From UBA5704 sp036380715 (GTDB lineage Bacteria > Acidobacteriota > Thermoanaerobaculia > Multivoradales > UBA5704), in contig DASVEF010000343.1 in NCBI GenBank assembly GCA_036380715.1, forward strand, positions 62,001-126,000: a stretch of DNA of 64,000 nt, given 5' to 3'. Below are positions 7,358 to 15,537 of the stretch, piece by piece. How positions within the stretch are numbered: the first letter of the stretch is position 1; each line of letters begins with the position of its first letter. Below the pieces are notes generated by a model, which worked only from the letters and a program-made list of their open reading frames with translations, was not told where the DNA came from and made no database searches. Both the position numbers and the translations under genes were made by a program.

Positions 7358-8577
7358 CAGGACACCCCTTTCGCGGGCTCCTTGAGCCTCGCCTGTCGCG
7401 CCAGCGCGCAGTCAGCGAGCCAGAGGATCTCCCGCGCAATGCCCTGGGCGAGATCCCGCCCCTGCAGCTCCGGCGGCAGGACTCCCCAGGCGTAGGTTTC
7501 GATCTCGAAGTGGCGTACATCCTGTCCCGGCTCCAGGCTGTCGAGACAGGCGAGGATGTCATCCTGCGTGGTGCCGAGCCTGCCGTAGCTGGCGAGGAAG
7601 AGCGGAACGTGGAAGTGGACTCGCCACTCGCCAGCTGGGCGGCCTGCGCGATGCGCCGCCAGGGCTGCGGGAAGGTCGTCGTAGAAGACCGTGGCGCCCC
7701 CCGCCTCCTGCTGCACCACCGTCTGGTGGAGGTAAGTCGGCTCTTTGAAGCCTCTCAGCTCGTCCAGGGCGGCCCGGCGCTCGGCCTCGCCGAGGGCCTC
7801 GAAGCAGATGCGGATCGCCGAAGAGACCTGCACCTTTCCCACGCCAACGCCGGCTGTGCGGTAGGTGGCAAGCGCGGCGGCCTGGTCTTCGAACATGACA
7901 GCCGAGTGGCAGACGTCGTGGCAGACTTGCAGGTAACGGGCGACGCGGCTTTCCCCGCCAGCCGGAAAGAGGTGGTCGTGGAAGAGCCGCACCACGTCGG
8001 CGGCCCGATCGAGCCAGCAACCCGGCTCGGGTTCGAGGTCCACGTGGACCCAGGTGCCCGTCCTCTCCTCGAGCGCCTCCAGCCCGTTTACGACCTTGAG
8101 GAGGTGGCGGACCGCCCGCGCGAGCCCACAGGCATCGCTGTCGACAGCCGAGCGCCAGCCGACCGGCAACGTCGAAAGACTCCCCTCGGCGCCGCGGGGC
8201 AGGAGGGCGGCGAGGACCGAGGCCAGATTCAAGGTGTAGTGGAGCCGCCGCTCGCTACGCCAGTCCGGTGTGTAGACGGTGTGTTTGACCGTCTGTCGAT
8301 GGAAGTCGCCGTAAGGGAAGCCGTTGCAGGTGAAGGGCAGGAGCCCCCGCTGGGCGAGCCAGTCGGAGAGCTCATCCGCCGCTCGCCCCTTCGCCAGCGC
8401 GGTGGCAGCGCGGGCGGAGAGCCAGAGGCCCACACCGAGCGGCTCGTCGGGGCTCACTTCCCGCTTGACCGCCAGGGCATAGCGCTCCAGGTTGGCCAGT
8501 ACCTCGGGATATGTGGAGCCAGCGTGTACGTTCATACAGTAGCCGACGACTGTGCCGGAGCCGAGGAGGTTAAGCAT
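7357..8577 (-). CDS. eboE: EboE-like sugar-phosphate isomerase-fold protein
   Basis: A 406-residue protein with a xylose-isomerase-like TIM barrel. The sequence follows the EboE pattern: GYCMNVHAGSTYPEVLANLE near the N terminus, LGVGLWLSARAA, FTCNGFPYGDFH, VKHTVYTPDW, and GSLSTLPVGW. Metal-binding candidates include the His and Glu residues in WVHVDLEPEPGCWLD, CHDVCHSAVMFED and HFEIETYAW. The ATG at 8577 overlaps the preceding TatD-like gene by eight bases. EboE is one of the signature proteins of ebo clusters, which are implicated in moving or processing a metabolite across the inner membrane; its reaction is not known. Confidence 0.9.
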   Translation of the reverse strand: MLNLLGSGTVVGYCMNVHAGSTYPEVLANLERYALAVKREVSPDEPLGVGLWLSARAATALAKGRAADELSDWLAQRGLLPFTCNGFPYGDFHRQTVKHTVYTPDWRSERRLHYTLNLASVLAALLPRGAEGSLSTLPVGWRSAVDSDACGLARAVRHLLKVVNGLEALEERTGTWVHVDLEPEPGCWLDRAADVVRLFHDHLFPAGGESRVARYLQVCHDVCHSAVMFEDQAAALATYRTAGVGVGKVQVSSAIRICFEALGEAERRAALDELRGFKEPTYLHQTVVQQEAGGATVFYDDLPAALAAHRAGRPAGEWRVHFHVPLFLASYGRLGTTQDDILACLDSLEPGQDVRHFEIETYAWGVLPPELQGRDLAQGIAREILWLADCALARQARLKEPAKGVS

Positions 8578-9382
8578 CCGCTGCCGGCCTGAACTTGGGA
8601 CTCTGTCCGAGGAAGATGCGCGGGTTGTCGAAGCAGACGCGATGGAGCAGCGCCTCCGCGTACCCGCGGCGCCGCATCTCGACCAGCGCCTTGGGGACTG
8701 CCATCGGGTCGCTCTCACCCCAGTCGCCGGCCGAGTTCATGCAGAGCCGCTCGGTGCCATACATCTCGATCATGTCTACCGCCCGCTGAGGGGTGCATTT
8801 GGAGTTGGGGTAGAGCGTCATGCCGGCCCAATAGCCGCGGTCGAGCACCTCGGCGATTGTGTGTTCCTCGACATGATCGATCAATACGCGGTGCGGCTCG
8901 ACTGCCGGGTTGGCGTCGAGGGCATCCATGATGAGGCGCGTGCCCTTGCGCTTGTCCTCGAGGTGAGGAGTGTGAACCAGAATGAGCTGGCCGTGCTCAG
9001 CGGCGAGAGCAATATGCTCCTCGAGAATCTTCAGCTCATTGCGGCTGTTCTTGTTGAGCCCGATCTCGCCGATCCCCAGGACGTTCTCGGCGGCGAGGAA
9101 CTCCGGGATGATCTGAAGCACCTCGCGAGCGAGGCCCAAGTCCTCGGATTCCTTCGGATTGATGCAGATCCAGGTATGGTGGCGGATACCGTAGAGGGCC
9201 GCCCGCTTCGGCTCGAATGTGGTCAAGTGACGGAAGTAGTCATAGAAGCCACGGGCCGAGCTGCGGTCGAAGCCGGCCCAGAAGGAGGGCTCGGTGATGG
9301 CTACGCAGCCCGCTTGGGCCATGCGCTGGTAGTCGTCCACCGTGCGCGACACCATGTGGATGTGAGGGTCGATGTACCTCAT
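8570..9382 (-). CDS. eboB: TatD-family metal-dependent hydrolase, EboB-like
   Basis: A 270-residue TIM-barrel amidohydrolase. Its N terminus MRYIDPHIHMVSRTVDDYQ carries the D-x-H-x-H metal site. Downstream are GIGEIGLNKNS, LILVHTPH and RVLIDHVEEHT, with the remaining metal ligands, and the late Asp in CMNSAGDWGESDPMAVP. This fits EboB rather than DNase-type TatD. The ATG overlaps the stop of the small upstream gene by four bases (ATGA). It is a core member of the ebo gene set and presumably hydrolyses a small ester, lactone or phosphate in the pathway. Confidence 0.9.
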   Translation of the reverse strand: MRYIDPHIHMVSRTVDDYQRMAQAGCVAITEPSFWAGFDRSSARGFYDYFRHLTTFEPKRAALYGIRHHTWICINPKESEDLGLAREVLQIIPEFLAAENVLGIGEIGLNKNSRNELKILEEHIALAAEHGQLILVHTPHLEDKRKGTRLIMDALDANPAVEPHRVLIDHVEEHTIAEVLDRGYWAGMTLYPNSKCTPQRAVDMIEMYGTERLCMNSAGDWGESDPMAVPKALVEMRRRGYAEALLHRVCFDNPRIFLGQSPKFRPAADA

Positions 9383-9723
9383 ACTGATACTGCCTCCCGC
9401 ACGCCGCTGTCCGCCCAGGCCCCGTAAGCACCCTTGAGGCCGGCCGCTGATTCGAGGGGCTCCAGCGTGGGATCGCTCAACAGATCCAAGATCCGTCGGG
9501 TGCGCTCGCCCCGTCCGTCGAGGAGCACCGCGATGCCGCGCTGCAGCGCTTCGACAAGGAATTCCGCAGGCTTCTCGCCGGAGGACGAAGGCTGGGCCCG
9601 GTCGACGCGGTCCAGGAAAGCCGCCAAGTCGAGGAGCTTGGCCCGGTGCTCCAGGAAGTAAAGGTCGATGACCTTCGCCCGCGAGAGCAGAGGGCCTGGA
9701 AAAGCGGTGGGATGATGTTCCAT
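9379..9723 (-). CDS. Small uncharacterised helical protein within the ebo-like run
   Basis: A 114-residue, mostly helical protein with no signal peptide (core VIDLYFLEHRAKLLDLAAFL, then LLSDPTLEPLES). A near-consensus AGGAGGT lies six to seven bases before the ATG at 9723, which is why I prefer it to the ATG eight codons upstream. I do not recognise it as EboA. It occupies the slot between EboD and EboB, and the four-base overlap with eboB shows tight coupling. Its conserved-looking EHRAKL segment could be a scaffold or substrate-binding helix; the function is unknown. Confidence 0.7.
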   Translation of the reverse strand: MEHHPTAFPGPLLSRAKVIDLYFLEHRAKLLDLAAFLDRVDRAQPSSSGEKPAEFLVEALQRGIAVLLDGRGERTRRILDLLSDPTLEPLESAAGLKGAYGAWADSGVREAVSV

Positions 9724-9767
9724 GACAACACCTCCTGTGTGCGCCATGTTTTCGGGTTTGCCGACGT

Positions 9768-10949
9768 TCAGGATCCCAGGGAGAGCCGCCGGGCGCCGAG
9801 AGTGCTGCGGTTGTAGAGCTGGTCGAGGGCCGATGATACCGCGTCGAAGTCGATCTCGTGGACGTTGACGGGATTGCCGATCCCGGCAAGCATCGTGACA
9901 GTGAGCCGCCCGCCAAGGTGCTCACGGAACTCCTCGAGGCCTTGTTGCAGCCGCTCGGTATCGGCGAGCGCCTCGTCGTACAGCTCGAAGCCCAGATCCG
10001 AGAGACAGTCGAGCACCACCTCGGCCTCGGCTGGATCAAGGCCGAGGACGAGGCTCGAGTAGAGTGTGTCCAAGGCGACCCCGATCGCCACCGCCTCGCC
10101 GTGGCGTAGGCGGAAGTTCGTAATCTGTTCAAGCTTGTGGGCCGACCAATGGCCGAAATCGAGTGGCCGCGCCTCGGTCAGCTCGTAGGGATCCCCGCCG
10201 GAGACGATGTGGCGCAGGTGCAGTTCTGCCGAACGGCGTAGCGCACGCCGGGACGGTTCCATCTCGCGGTGACGAATCCTCCAAGCCTCGTCGGCCAGTT
10301 GATAGAAGAACTCCTGGTTCTTGATCAGGAACACCTTGACCGCCTCGGCGAAGCCACAACGCCAGTCGCGGTCGGAAAGGCTGGTGAGGAAGTCCTCGTT
10401 GTTGATCACCGCCCAGGGAGGCGTGAACACCCCCATATAGTTCTTCTTGTTGAAGAAATTGACTCCATTCTTCACCCCGACGCCGGAGTCGGCTTGCGAT
10501 AGGGTCGTCGTGGGGAAGCGGATCAACCGCACCCCGCGGTGGGCGGTAGCGGCCGCGAAGCCCACGGCGTCGAGTACCGCGCCTCCGCCGATCACCACCA
10601 CGTAGGAATGGCGGCAGAGCCCGGCGTCGTGGATGGCGCGCAACACCCGCCGGTACTCCCGCAGATCATTCTTGCAACGCTCGCCGCCAGCGATGAAGTG
10701 GATCGGGCCTGCCATCGTCAGGTGCGAGTGATGGGCGGCGACGTAGGTCTCGATCTCGGTGCGCAGGCTGGAGCGGGTCTGGCCCAGGCTGCTGTCGAGG
10801 AAGAAGAGCAAGCGCGACGGGCGGTCCTCTTTAGCGCCCACCACATCGCGCAGCACCGTGTTGTCCGGCCGGAAGGCCGCCTGGGTGAAGCGGAGGCGAT
10901 GAACGAAGCGAACTTCCAAGGGTTCGTCAAGGCTCAGGTCACGACCCAT
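9768..10949 (-). CDS. eboD: Dehydroquinate-synthase-like enzyme, EboD-like
   Basis: A 393-residue sugar-phosphate cyclase of the 3-dehydroquinate synthase superfamily. The NAD-binding YVVVIGGGAVLDAVGFAA and the metal/substrate region RFPTTTLSQADSGVGVKNGV are clear. FGHWSAHKLEQ and LRHGEAVAIGVALD supply the metal-binding His residues. Its position in a gene run with EboB, EboC and EboE assigns it to EboD rather than to aromatic amino acid synthesis. GAGGAGCT precedes the ATG at 10949. It would make a cyclitol-like ring from a sugar phosphate, a plausible acceptor for the UbiA-like enzyme. Confidence 0.9.
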   Translation of the reverse strand: MGRDLSLDEPLEVRFVHRLRFTQAAFRPDNTVLRDVVGAKEDRPSRLLFFLDSSLGQTRSSLRTEIETYVAAHHSHLTMAGPIHFIAGGERCKNDLREYRRVLRAIHDAGLCRHSYVVVIGGGAVLDAVGFAAATAHRGVRLIRFPTTTLSQADSGVGVKNGVNFFNKKNYMGVFTPPWAVINNEDFLTSLSDRDWRCGFAEAVKVFLIKNQEFFYQLADEAWRIRHREMEPSRRALRRSAELHLRHIVSGGDPYELTEARPLDFGHWSAHKLEQITNFRLRHGEAVAIGVALDTLYSSLVLGLDPAEAEVVLDCLSDLGFELYDEALADTERLQQGLEEFREHLGGRLTVTMLAGIGNPVNVHEIDFDAVSSALDQLYNRSTLGARRLSLGS

Positions 10950-10966
10950 AGCTCCTCTCCCTGTTC

Positions 10967-12640
10967 TCAAGAAATCATCCGCACAATGCCCCGCGAGCCG
11001 TCCACCTCCAGGAGCTGGCCATCGTGGATGCGGCTCGTGGCCGTGCCTGTCCCCACTACCGCGGGGATGCGGTACTCTCGTGCCACTACGGCACAGTGGC
11101 TCAAGACGCCGCCGGTGTCGGTAACTACGCCGCCCGCTGTAGAGAAGAGCGGAGTCCAAGGAGGCGCGGTGGTCTTGGCTACTAGGATGTCGCCCGGCCG
11201 GAGCTTCCCGGCCTCGGCCAGCGAGCCGAGCACGCGAGCCGGCCCCCGCGCCACTCCAGGAGAGCCGGCGTAGCCGTTGAGCGCGCCTTCTTCTGCGGTC
11301 AGTATGGGTGGGCCGCCGATAAACTTGGTGATCGCGCGGTGGAGCGGACTGTCTGGAGGGGGGCCGCTGGGCATAGCCCCCACCACGGGCAAGGGCTCGA
11401 CCCCGGCGAAGCGCTCCATCTCGGCCCGCCGCCCGGCGATGCGCTCCCGCAGGCCGGATACCGGCGAGCGCAAGACATCCTCGATCTCGTCCAGGCGCAG
11501 GAAAAAGACGTCGCCCTCCTGCTCCAGAACCCCCTCGCGAGCGAGTCGGCGACCGGCCTCGAGGATGGCCCGGCGCACTCGGTACATCCCTTTCTGGTCG
11601 ATCCAGAAGGCGTGCTCGCAGTGCAGAAAGCTTGCCTGCTGCGCAGCCCGCAGCAGGAACTCGAACTGCTCGACGACCGGCTGAGGGTAGTCGCGCAGCC
11701 GCTGCCTGGCCGCGGCTACCAGACTCTCGCGCTCCGCGGTTGCAGAAGCCGCCTCCTGGTCCAGGTCCCGCTCGGGTTGTTGGAGGTAGTGCCGCAGGCT
11801 GTCGAGCACCGGCGTGGGATCCTCGATCCAACTCGGGTTGGCGAACTCGGTAAACTCGTTGCTGCGCTCACCATACTCGGCGAGGTAGTCGCACAGCATG
11901 ACGAGGAACTGCCGTCCCTCGGTCGTGGTCTCCAGCGCCTCCATGACCGCCGCACCCGGGATCGTCGCGAAGGCTGCCACCACGTGCGGCTTGGCAAGCG
12001 CTGCACGGCTGAGGCGCCAGAGCGCGCGCTCGGTCTCCACGGTCTTGTTGTCGAACCCTTCGATCAGGCGGTACGCCTCCAGCGGCTCGCGGTCTCGGAA
12101 CAACTGGCTATACATCTCCTCGAACAGGCTCGGCGCCAGCAGGAACGGGATGCCGAGTTGGAAGTGGATCTCCCACAGCCGGGTGTACCAGCGCTCGGTG
12201 TCTTCGAGGTGCGCGGCCAACTCCTCGGTCGAAGCGCCGGCGAGGTCGAAACGGTCCCAAGAGGCCAGGCGCTCCTGAATTTCCGGCAGCCACTCTTGCT
12301 GCCACAGCGGCAGGAGGCGGGCGAGTGTGCCCATCAGCCGCTCCTGGGTTTGGTGCTGGAGGTGCTCGAGCTCCTCAGGCGAGTTGGGAGGGGGGACGAC
12401 CGCCTGGTAGGCGTAGGTATTGATGCTGCGGAAGCGTGCCCGCAACGGCAGCGCGAAGGTCGCAGCCGCGGCGTTGAATCCCCGCTCAAACGCTCGCGCC
12501 GCGAGGTCGCCCGTGAGTGGGGTGACCGGGCGTGGCGCATGCATCCGGTCGTGTCGCCAAGTCAAGCGGGCCTCCTCCGGGTCTTCCCAGTAAACCTGGA
12601 AGACAGGGGCGGGGCTGGCGGTGGTGGGTTGGATTTGCAA
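10967..12640 (-). CDS. PEP-utilising / phosphotransferase subunit with swivelling phospho-His domain
   Basis: A 557-residue protein. The last 80 residues are a PEP-utilising-enzyme mobile domain: LRPGDILVAKTTAPPWTPLF and TGGVLSHCAVVAREYRIPAV, with the catalytic His near residue 515. The first 470 residues resemble the central substrate-binding part of rifampicin phosphotransferase and PEP-synthase relatives. The ATP-grasp domain is missing and is instead encoded by the next gene upstream, so the pair looks like a two-subunit dikinase. The start is TTG at 12640 with AAGGAG eight bases before it. The likely job is transfer of phosphate from ATP to a small molecule by way of the His. Confidence 0.85.
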   Translation of the reverse strand: MQIQPTTASPAPVFQVYWEDPEEARLTWRHDRMHAPRPVTPLTGDLAARAFERGFNAAAATFALPLRARFRSINTYAYQAVVPPPNSPEELEHLQHQTQERLMGTLARLLPLWQQEWLPEIQERLASWDRFDLAGASTEELAAHLEDTERWYTRLWEIHFQLGIPFLLAPSLFEEMYSQLFRDREPLEAYRLIEGFDNKTVETERALWRLSRAALAKPHVVAAFATIPGAAVMEALETTTEGRQFLVMLCDYLAEYGERSNEFTEFANPSWIEDPTPVLDSLRHYLQQPERDLDQEAASATAERESLVAAARQRLRDYPQPVVEQFEFLLRAAQQASFLHCEHAFWIDQKGMYRVRRAILEAGRRLAREGVLEQEGDVFFLRLDEIEDVLRSPVSGLRERIAGRRAEMERFAGVEPLPVVGAMPSGPPPDSPLHRAITKFIGGPPILTAEEGALNGYAGSPGVARGPARVLGSLAEAGKLRPGDILVAKTTAPPWTPLFSTAGGVVTDTGGVLSHCAVVAREYRIPAVVGTGTATSRIHDGQLLEVDGSRGIVRMIS

Positions 12641-12669
12641 GTCGCTCTCTCCTTCGGCGGTTCCTCAGT

Positions 12670-13530
12670 TCAGGGAAGGGAGGTGATGGGCCGGCACTGG
12701 AGCAGGTACAGCCGGTCGCCGGAGTAGGCGCACTCGAGGTCGACGGGGTGGCGGGTCCGCTTCTCCAAGGCCTCGGCGAGGTCGGCCACCTCGATCGCCT
12801 GTCCGTCGCTGAGGGTCAAGCGATCGCGGAGGACCCGCGGAACCTCGATCTCGCGGGTGCCTCCGGGAGCACGAATGGTCATGAGCGCCTTTTCCCCTAA
12901 CCGCCGGTGGATGATCCGGGGGCGGTTTCTGGAAACGGTGTACAGGTCGGGAGTGACGGCGCCGCCAACCAGGCTCGCGCCAAGCCCCCACGTGGCTTCG
13001 ATCACCACCTCGTTCCGCTCCCCGGTCACGGGATTGGCGCTGAACGCGACCACCGAGACGTCAGCCAGGACGAGTTGCTGGACGAGCACCGCCAGGCTCG
13101 CGGCATCAGGCAACCCCCTCTCCCGCCGATAGCTGGTAGCGTGGGCCGATGTCGCCGAAGACCAGCAGCGTATGACAGCCTCGGCGACCGCCTCGACACC
13201 GGAGACGTTGAGCAGGCTTTCGTACTGCCCGGCGCAAGAGGCCTCGGCGCCGTCCTCGTCGCAGGCCGAGGAGCGGACGGCGACCGGGACGTCCGCACTG
13301 CCGCAGCGGCTGCAGAGCCGCTCATAGGCGGCCTTCAACTCTCCTCTGAGCGGCGCCGGCAAGGTGGCGCAGGTGGGCGCGGCAGGGTTTGCGAAGCAGC
13401 GGAGAGCAGTGAGACAGAAGCCAGGGGGGACGGGATGATCGGCCGCCGCGAGGCGGCTCAAAATCGCAGCCTTCCTACCGCTCCGAGTAGGGTCGTGACA
13501 AGCCTGGTTCCCAAGCCATGAGATCTGCAT
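12670..13530 (-). CDS. ATP-grasp subunit of a split PEP-synthase-like enzyme
   Basis: A 286-residue PPDK/PEP-synthase N-terminal domain. VPVAVRSSACDEDGAEASCA and GQYES form the nucleotide loop, followed by VLVQQLVLADVSVVAFSANP and VIEATWGLGASLVGGAVTPD. DLECAYSGDRLYLLQCRPIT is the typical C-terminal strand-helix. It ends there, with no central or His domain, and is followed 29 bases later by the gene that carries them. ATG at 13530 is preferred; an in-frame GTG lies at 13548. It is the first gene of the ebo-like run and should supply the ATP-binding half of the phosphotransferase. Confidence 0.85.
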   Translation of the reverse strand: MQISWLGNQACHDPTRSGRKAAILSRLAAADHPVPPGFCLTALRCFANPAAPTCATLPAPLRGELKAAYERLCSRCGSADVPVAVRSSACDEDGAEASCAGQYESLLNVSGVEAVAEAVIRCWSSATSAHATSYRRERGLPDAASLAVLVQQLVLADVSVVAFSANPVTGERNEVVIEATWGLGASLVGGAVTPDLYTVSRNRPRIIHRRLGEKALMTIRAPGGTREIEVPRVLRDRLTLSDGQAIEVADLAEALEKRTRHPVDLECAYSGDRLYLLQCRPITSLP

Positions 13531-13625
13531 GAAGACAAATCCCCCCACTGGTGGGCGAAAAAGCCTCGCCCAGCCGGCAAAGAGCCCAGTGTCGGCTATA
13601 GTCGTCTGTTAAACGGTCAGAGCCG

Positions 13626-13976
13626 CTATTGAGAGGCGCGGAAATGCGGCCTGACGCTGTCTTTGAACCGCTTGAACGACCCGAAGTGGCCCGACAGCTT
13701 CGTTTGGCCCCACTTCTTCATCCTGCCCATGAACTCGTAGACGGTATCTGGGCTCGTCCCCAGCTTTGGGGCAATTCCAGCGCACAAAGCGCGCTTGGCC
13801 CCCTCGATGTCACCCTTTTCGAAATGCTGTCGGATCTGGTAAACGGCGTCGCGCTTGTTGGCGAATCGTTCCTTGTTCCGGCGATGGAACTTAACCAGCG
13901 TCTCAGTGCTGAGCCCGAGTTTCCTTGCGACGGTATCGGCGAGAGCGTGTTTCCCTTCAGTACTGAACGAACCCAT
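13626..13976 (-). CDS. Small basic protein with two related helical repeats
   Basis: A 116-residue protein I do not recognise. It has an internal duplication: LADTVARKLGLSTETLVKFH and LCAGIAPKLGTSPDTVYEFM align over about 20 residues, each followed by basic residues. The repeats resemble short helix-turn-helix units, so nucleic-acid binding is possible. AGGAGG seven bases before the ATG is a strong start signal, so the gene is probably real. It lies between the ebo-like run and the right-hand boundary of the inserted block, on the same strand, 95 bases upstream of the ATP-grasp gene; it could be a regulator of the block. Confidence 0.65.
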   Translation of the reverse strand: MGSFSTEGKHALADTVARKLGLSTETLVKFHRRNKERFANKRDAVYQIRQHFEKGDIEGAKRALCAGIAPKLGTSPDTVYEFMGRMKKWGQTKLSGHFGSFKRFKDSVRPHFRASQ

Positions 13977-14283
13977 GCTCTTCCTCCTTTTTGGCTATGC
14001 CGCAACAGCAGCAGCAGTTTGGCGCGATACTAAATCAGCTCGCCCGAAAAAGAAACGTTATTTATGATTCGCAATAAGGATTGATTCAGTGGCGTGGGCT
14101 CGTCATTCTAAGGGATAAATGAATTATCGATGCCAAGAATCCGCGCCTCTGTTCTTCTGAATTCCGGCGACAGACCGATATGACTCAATGAGCTTGCCTG
14201 AGCCATCGGCGACGGGGGACCTCCTCTGCCGCGCTCCACTCCCGAAAGGGGCTGCTGCCCCAAGAGTACTAAGCTCTCCGCCC
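13977..14283. other. AT-richer intergenic region at the right edge of the ebo block
   Basis: No gene is seen. The stretch 14030-14170 is markedly richer in A and T than its surroundings and could hold promoters for the minus-strand small gene and the plus-strand hydrolase. Bases 14219-14283 contain the second copy of the sequence found at 5067-5104. They differ by an extra 30 or so bases that include a small hairpin (CCCGAAAGGGG, with GCTGCTGCCCC). Confidence 0.5.
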
Positions 14284-15234
14284 ATGGACAACCTCTGCCA
14301 CACCCTGGTCGGCTCCGCCCTGGGCAAAGCCGGCCTCGAAAAGCGGACTCCGCTGGCCACGGCGACCCTGCTGATCGGCGCCAACCTGCCGGACGTGGAC
14401 GTCTTCGCCTACCTCTGGGGACCGGAGACCGCGCTCTCCTTTCGCCGCGGCTGGACCCACGGCGTTCTCGCGCTGGCCCTCTGGCCGTTCCTGCTGACCG
14501 CGGCGATGCTCGCCTGGGACCGGCTGGTGCGGCGGAGGCGCCGGGGAGCCGAGCCGGCGAGCCCGCGGGCCCTGCTCCTCCTGGCGACGATCTCGATCCT
14601 GTCCCATCCGTTCCTCGACTGGCTCAACACCTACGGCATGCGCTGGCTGATGCCGTTCCGGGACGCCTGGTATTACGGAGACACTCTGTTCATCGTCGAC
14701 GTCTGGATCTGGCTCGTCCTGTTCATCGGTATCGTGGCCACGCGCTGGCGGCAGGGGAGGGGGACGGCCAGGCCGGGGCGCCCGGCGCGGGTGGCGCTCG
14801 CGGCGGTCTGCGTCTACATCCTCCTGATGGCCGCCGCGCAGCTCGCCGCCCGGTCCATGGCCCGCGAGCACCTGGCGCGGATGGGAGATCCTCCCGAGCG
14901 GATGATGGCCGGGCCGCTCCCTCTGACTCCGTTCCGCCGCCAGATCGTGGCCGAATCGGGAGACCGCTACGCCCTCGGCACGGTGAACCTGCTGAGCCGG
15001 CTCTACCAGCCCGGCCCGATCCCGGAGCTGCCGAAGAACGCCGGCCATCCCGCCGTGGCCGAAGCCGCCCGCATCCGCGACGGCGCCATCTTCCTCCACT
15101 GGGCGCGCTTCCCGTTCTTCCAGATCGAAGAGGCGCCTGGAGCTTTGATCGTGCGGATGACGGACGCGCGATACACGATCAATCCGGGGACGGGATTCGG
15201 GAGGGAGACGGTGGAGGTGCCGAAGAAGGATTAG
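14284..15234 (+). CDS. YdjM-family membrane-bound metal-dependent hydrolase
   Basis: A 316-residue integral membrane protein of the YdjM/LexA-binding hydrolase family. The motifs are DNLCHTLVGSALGKAG, IGANLPDVDVFAYL, RRGWTHGVLALALWP and SHPFLDWLNTYGMRWLMP, which supply the conserved His and Asp residues. Four or more hydrophobic segments follow. The soluble C-terminal part (about residues 215-316) is periplasmic or cytosolic. The ATG at 14284 matches the start shared with the truncated copy at 5105. The physiological substrate of the family is not established. Confidence 0.88.
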   Translation: MDNLCHTLVGSALGKAGLEKRTPLATATLLIGANLPDVDVFAYLWGPETALSFRRGWTHGVLALALWPFLLTAAMLAWDRLVRRRRRGAEPASPRALLLLATISILSHPFLDWLNTYGMRWLMPFRDAWYYGDTLFIVDVWIWLVLFIGIVATRWRQGRGTARPGRPARVALAAVCVYILLMAAAQLAARSMAREHLARMGDPPERMMAGPLPLTPFRRQIVAESGDRYALGTVNLLSRLYQPGPIPELPKNAGHPAVAEAARIRDGAIFLHWARFPFFQIEEAPGALIVRMTDARYTINPGTGFGRETVEVPKKD

Positions 15235-15235
15235 G

Positions 15236-15266
15236 CCCCGCGGCAAAGCCGTCTGGGGGGTTTATC
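15236..15266 (+). terminator. Probable terminator after the hydrolase gene
   Basis: An imperfect stem (CCCCGCGGC with GCCGTCTGGGG around AAA) starts two bases after the stop codon and is followed by TTTAT. It is suggestive rather than decisive, because the stem has bulges. Confidence 0.4.
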
Positions 15267-15288
15267 TGGTACGACCAGCGGTGATACC

Positions 15289-15537
15289 ATGGCTCTCATG
15301 AGCAGCGCCAAAGTCGCCATCTCTCTGGATCCAGAGGCCCTCAAGCAGGTCGACCAACTCGTCGAGGGGGGTGTCTTTCCGAGCCGCAGCAAACTCATCC
15401 AGGACGCGGTCGCCGAGAAATTGCAGCGGCTTCGGCGGGTCCGCCTCGCCCAGGAGTGCGCCAAGCTCCAGCCTCTTGCCGAACAGGCCGCAGCGGAAGA
15501 ACGCTTTCGTGGCGAGGCCGAATGGCCCGAATACTGA
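15289..15537 (+). CDS. Ribbon-helix-helix antitoxin
   Basis: An 82-residue protein with an N-terminal RHH DNA-binding fold: KVAISLDPEALKQVDQLVEG, then PSRSKLIQDAVAEKLQRLRR. An acidic, Glu-rich tail (about residues 55-82) would wrap the toxin. The downstream MazF gene begins inside its last 16 bases, the usual antitoxin-first overlap. It should repress its own promoter by binding as a dimer. ATG at 15289 or 15298 are both possible; neither has a strong ribosome binding site. Confidence 0.85.
   Translation: MALMSSAKVAISLDPEALKQVDQLVEGGVFPSRSKLIQDAVAEKLQRLRRVRLAQECAKLQPLAEQAAAEERFRGEAEWPEY

Noticed and set aside
9379..9747. Calling the 114-residue protein EboA
   Set aside because: It lies in the ebo-like run but is much shorter than EboA proteins I know of and shares no motif I can name, so the name was not used.
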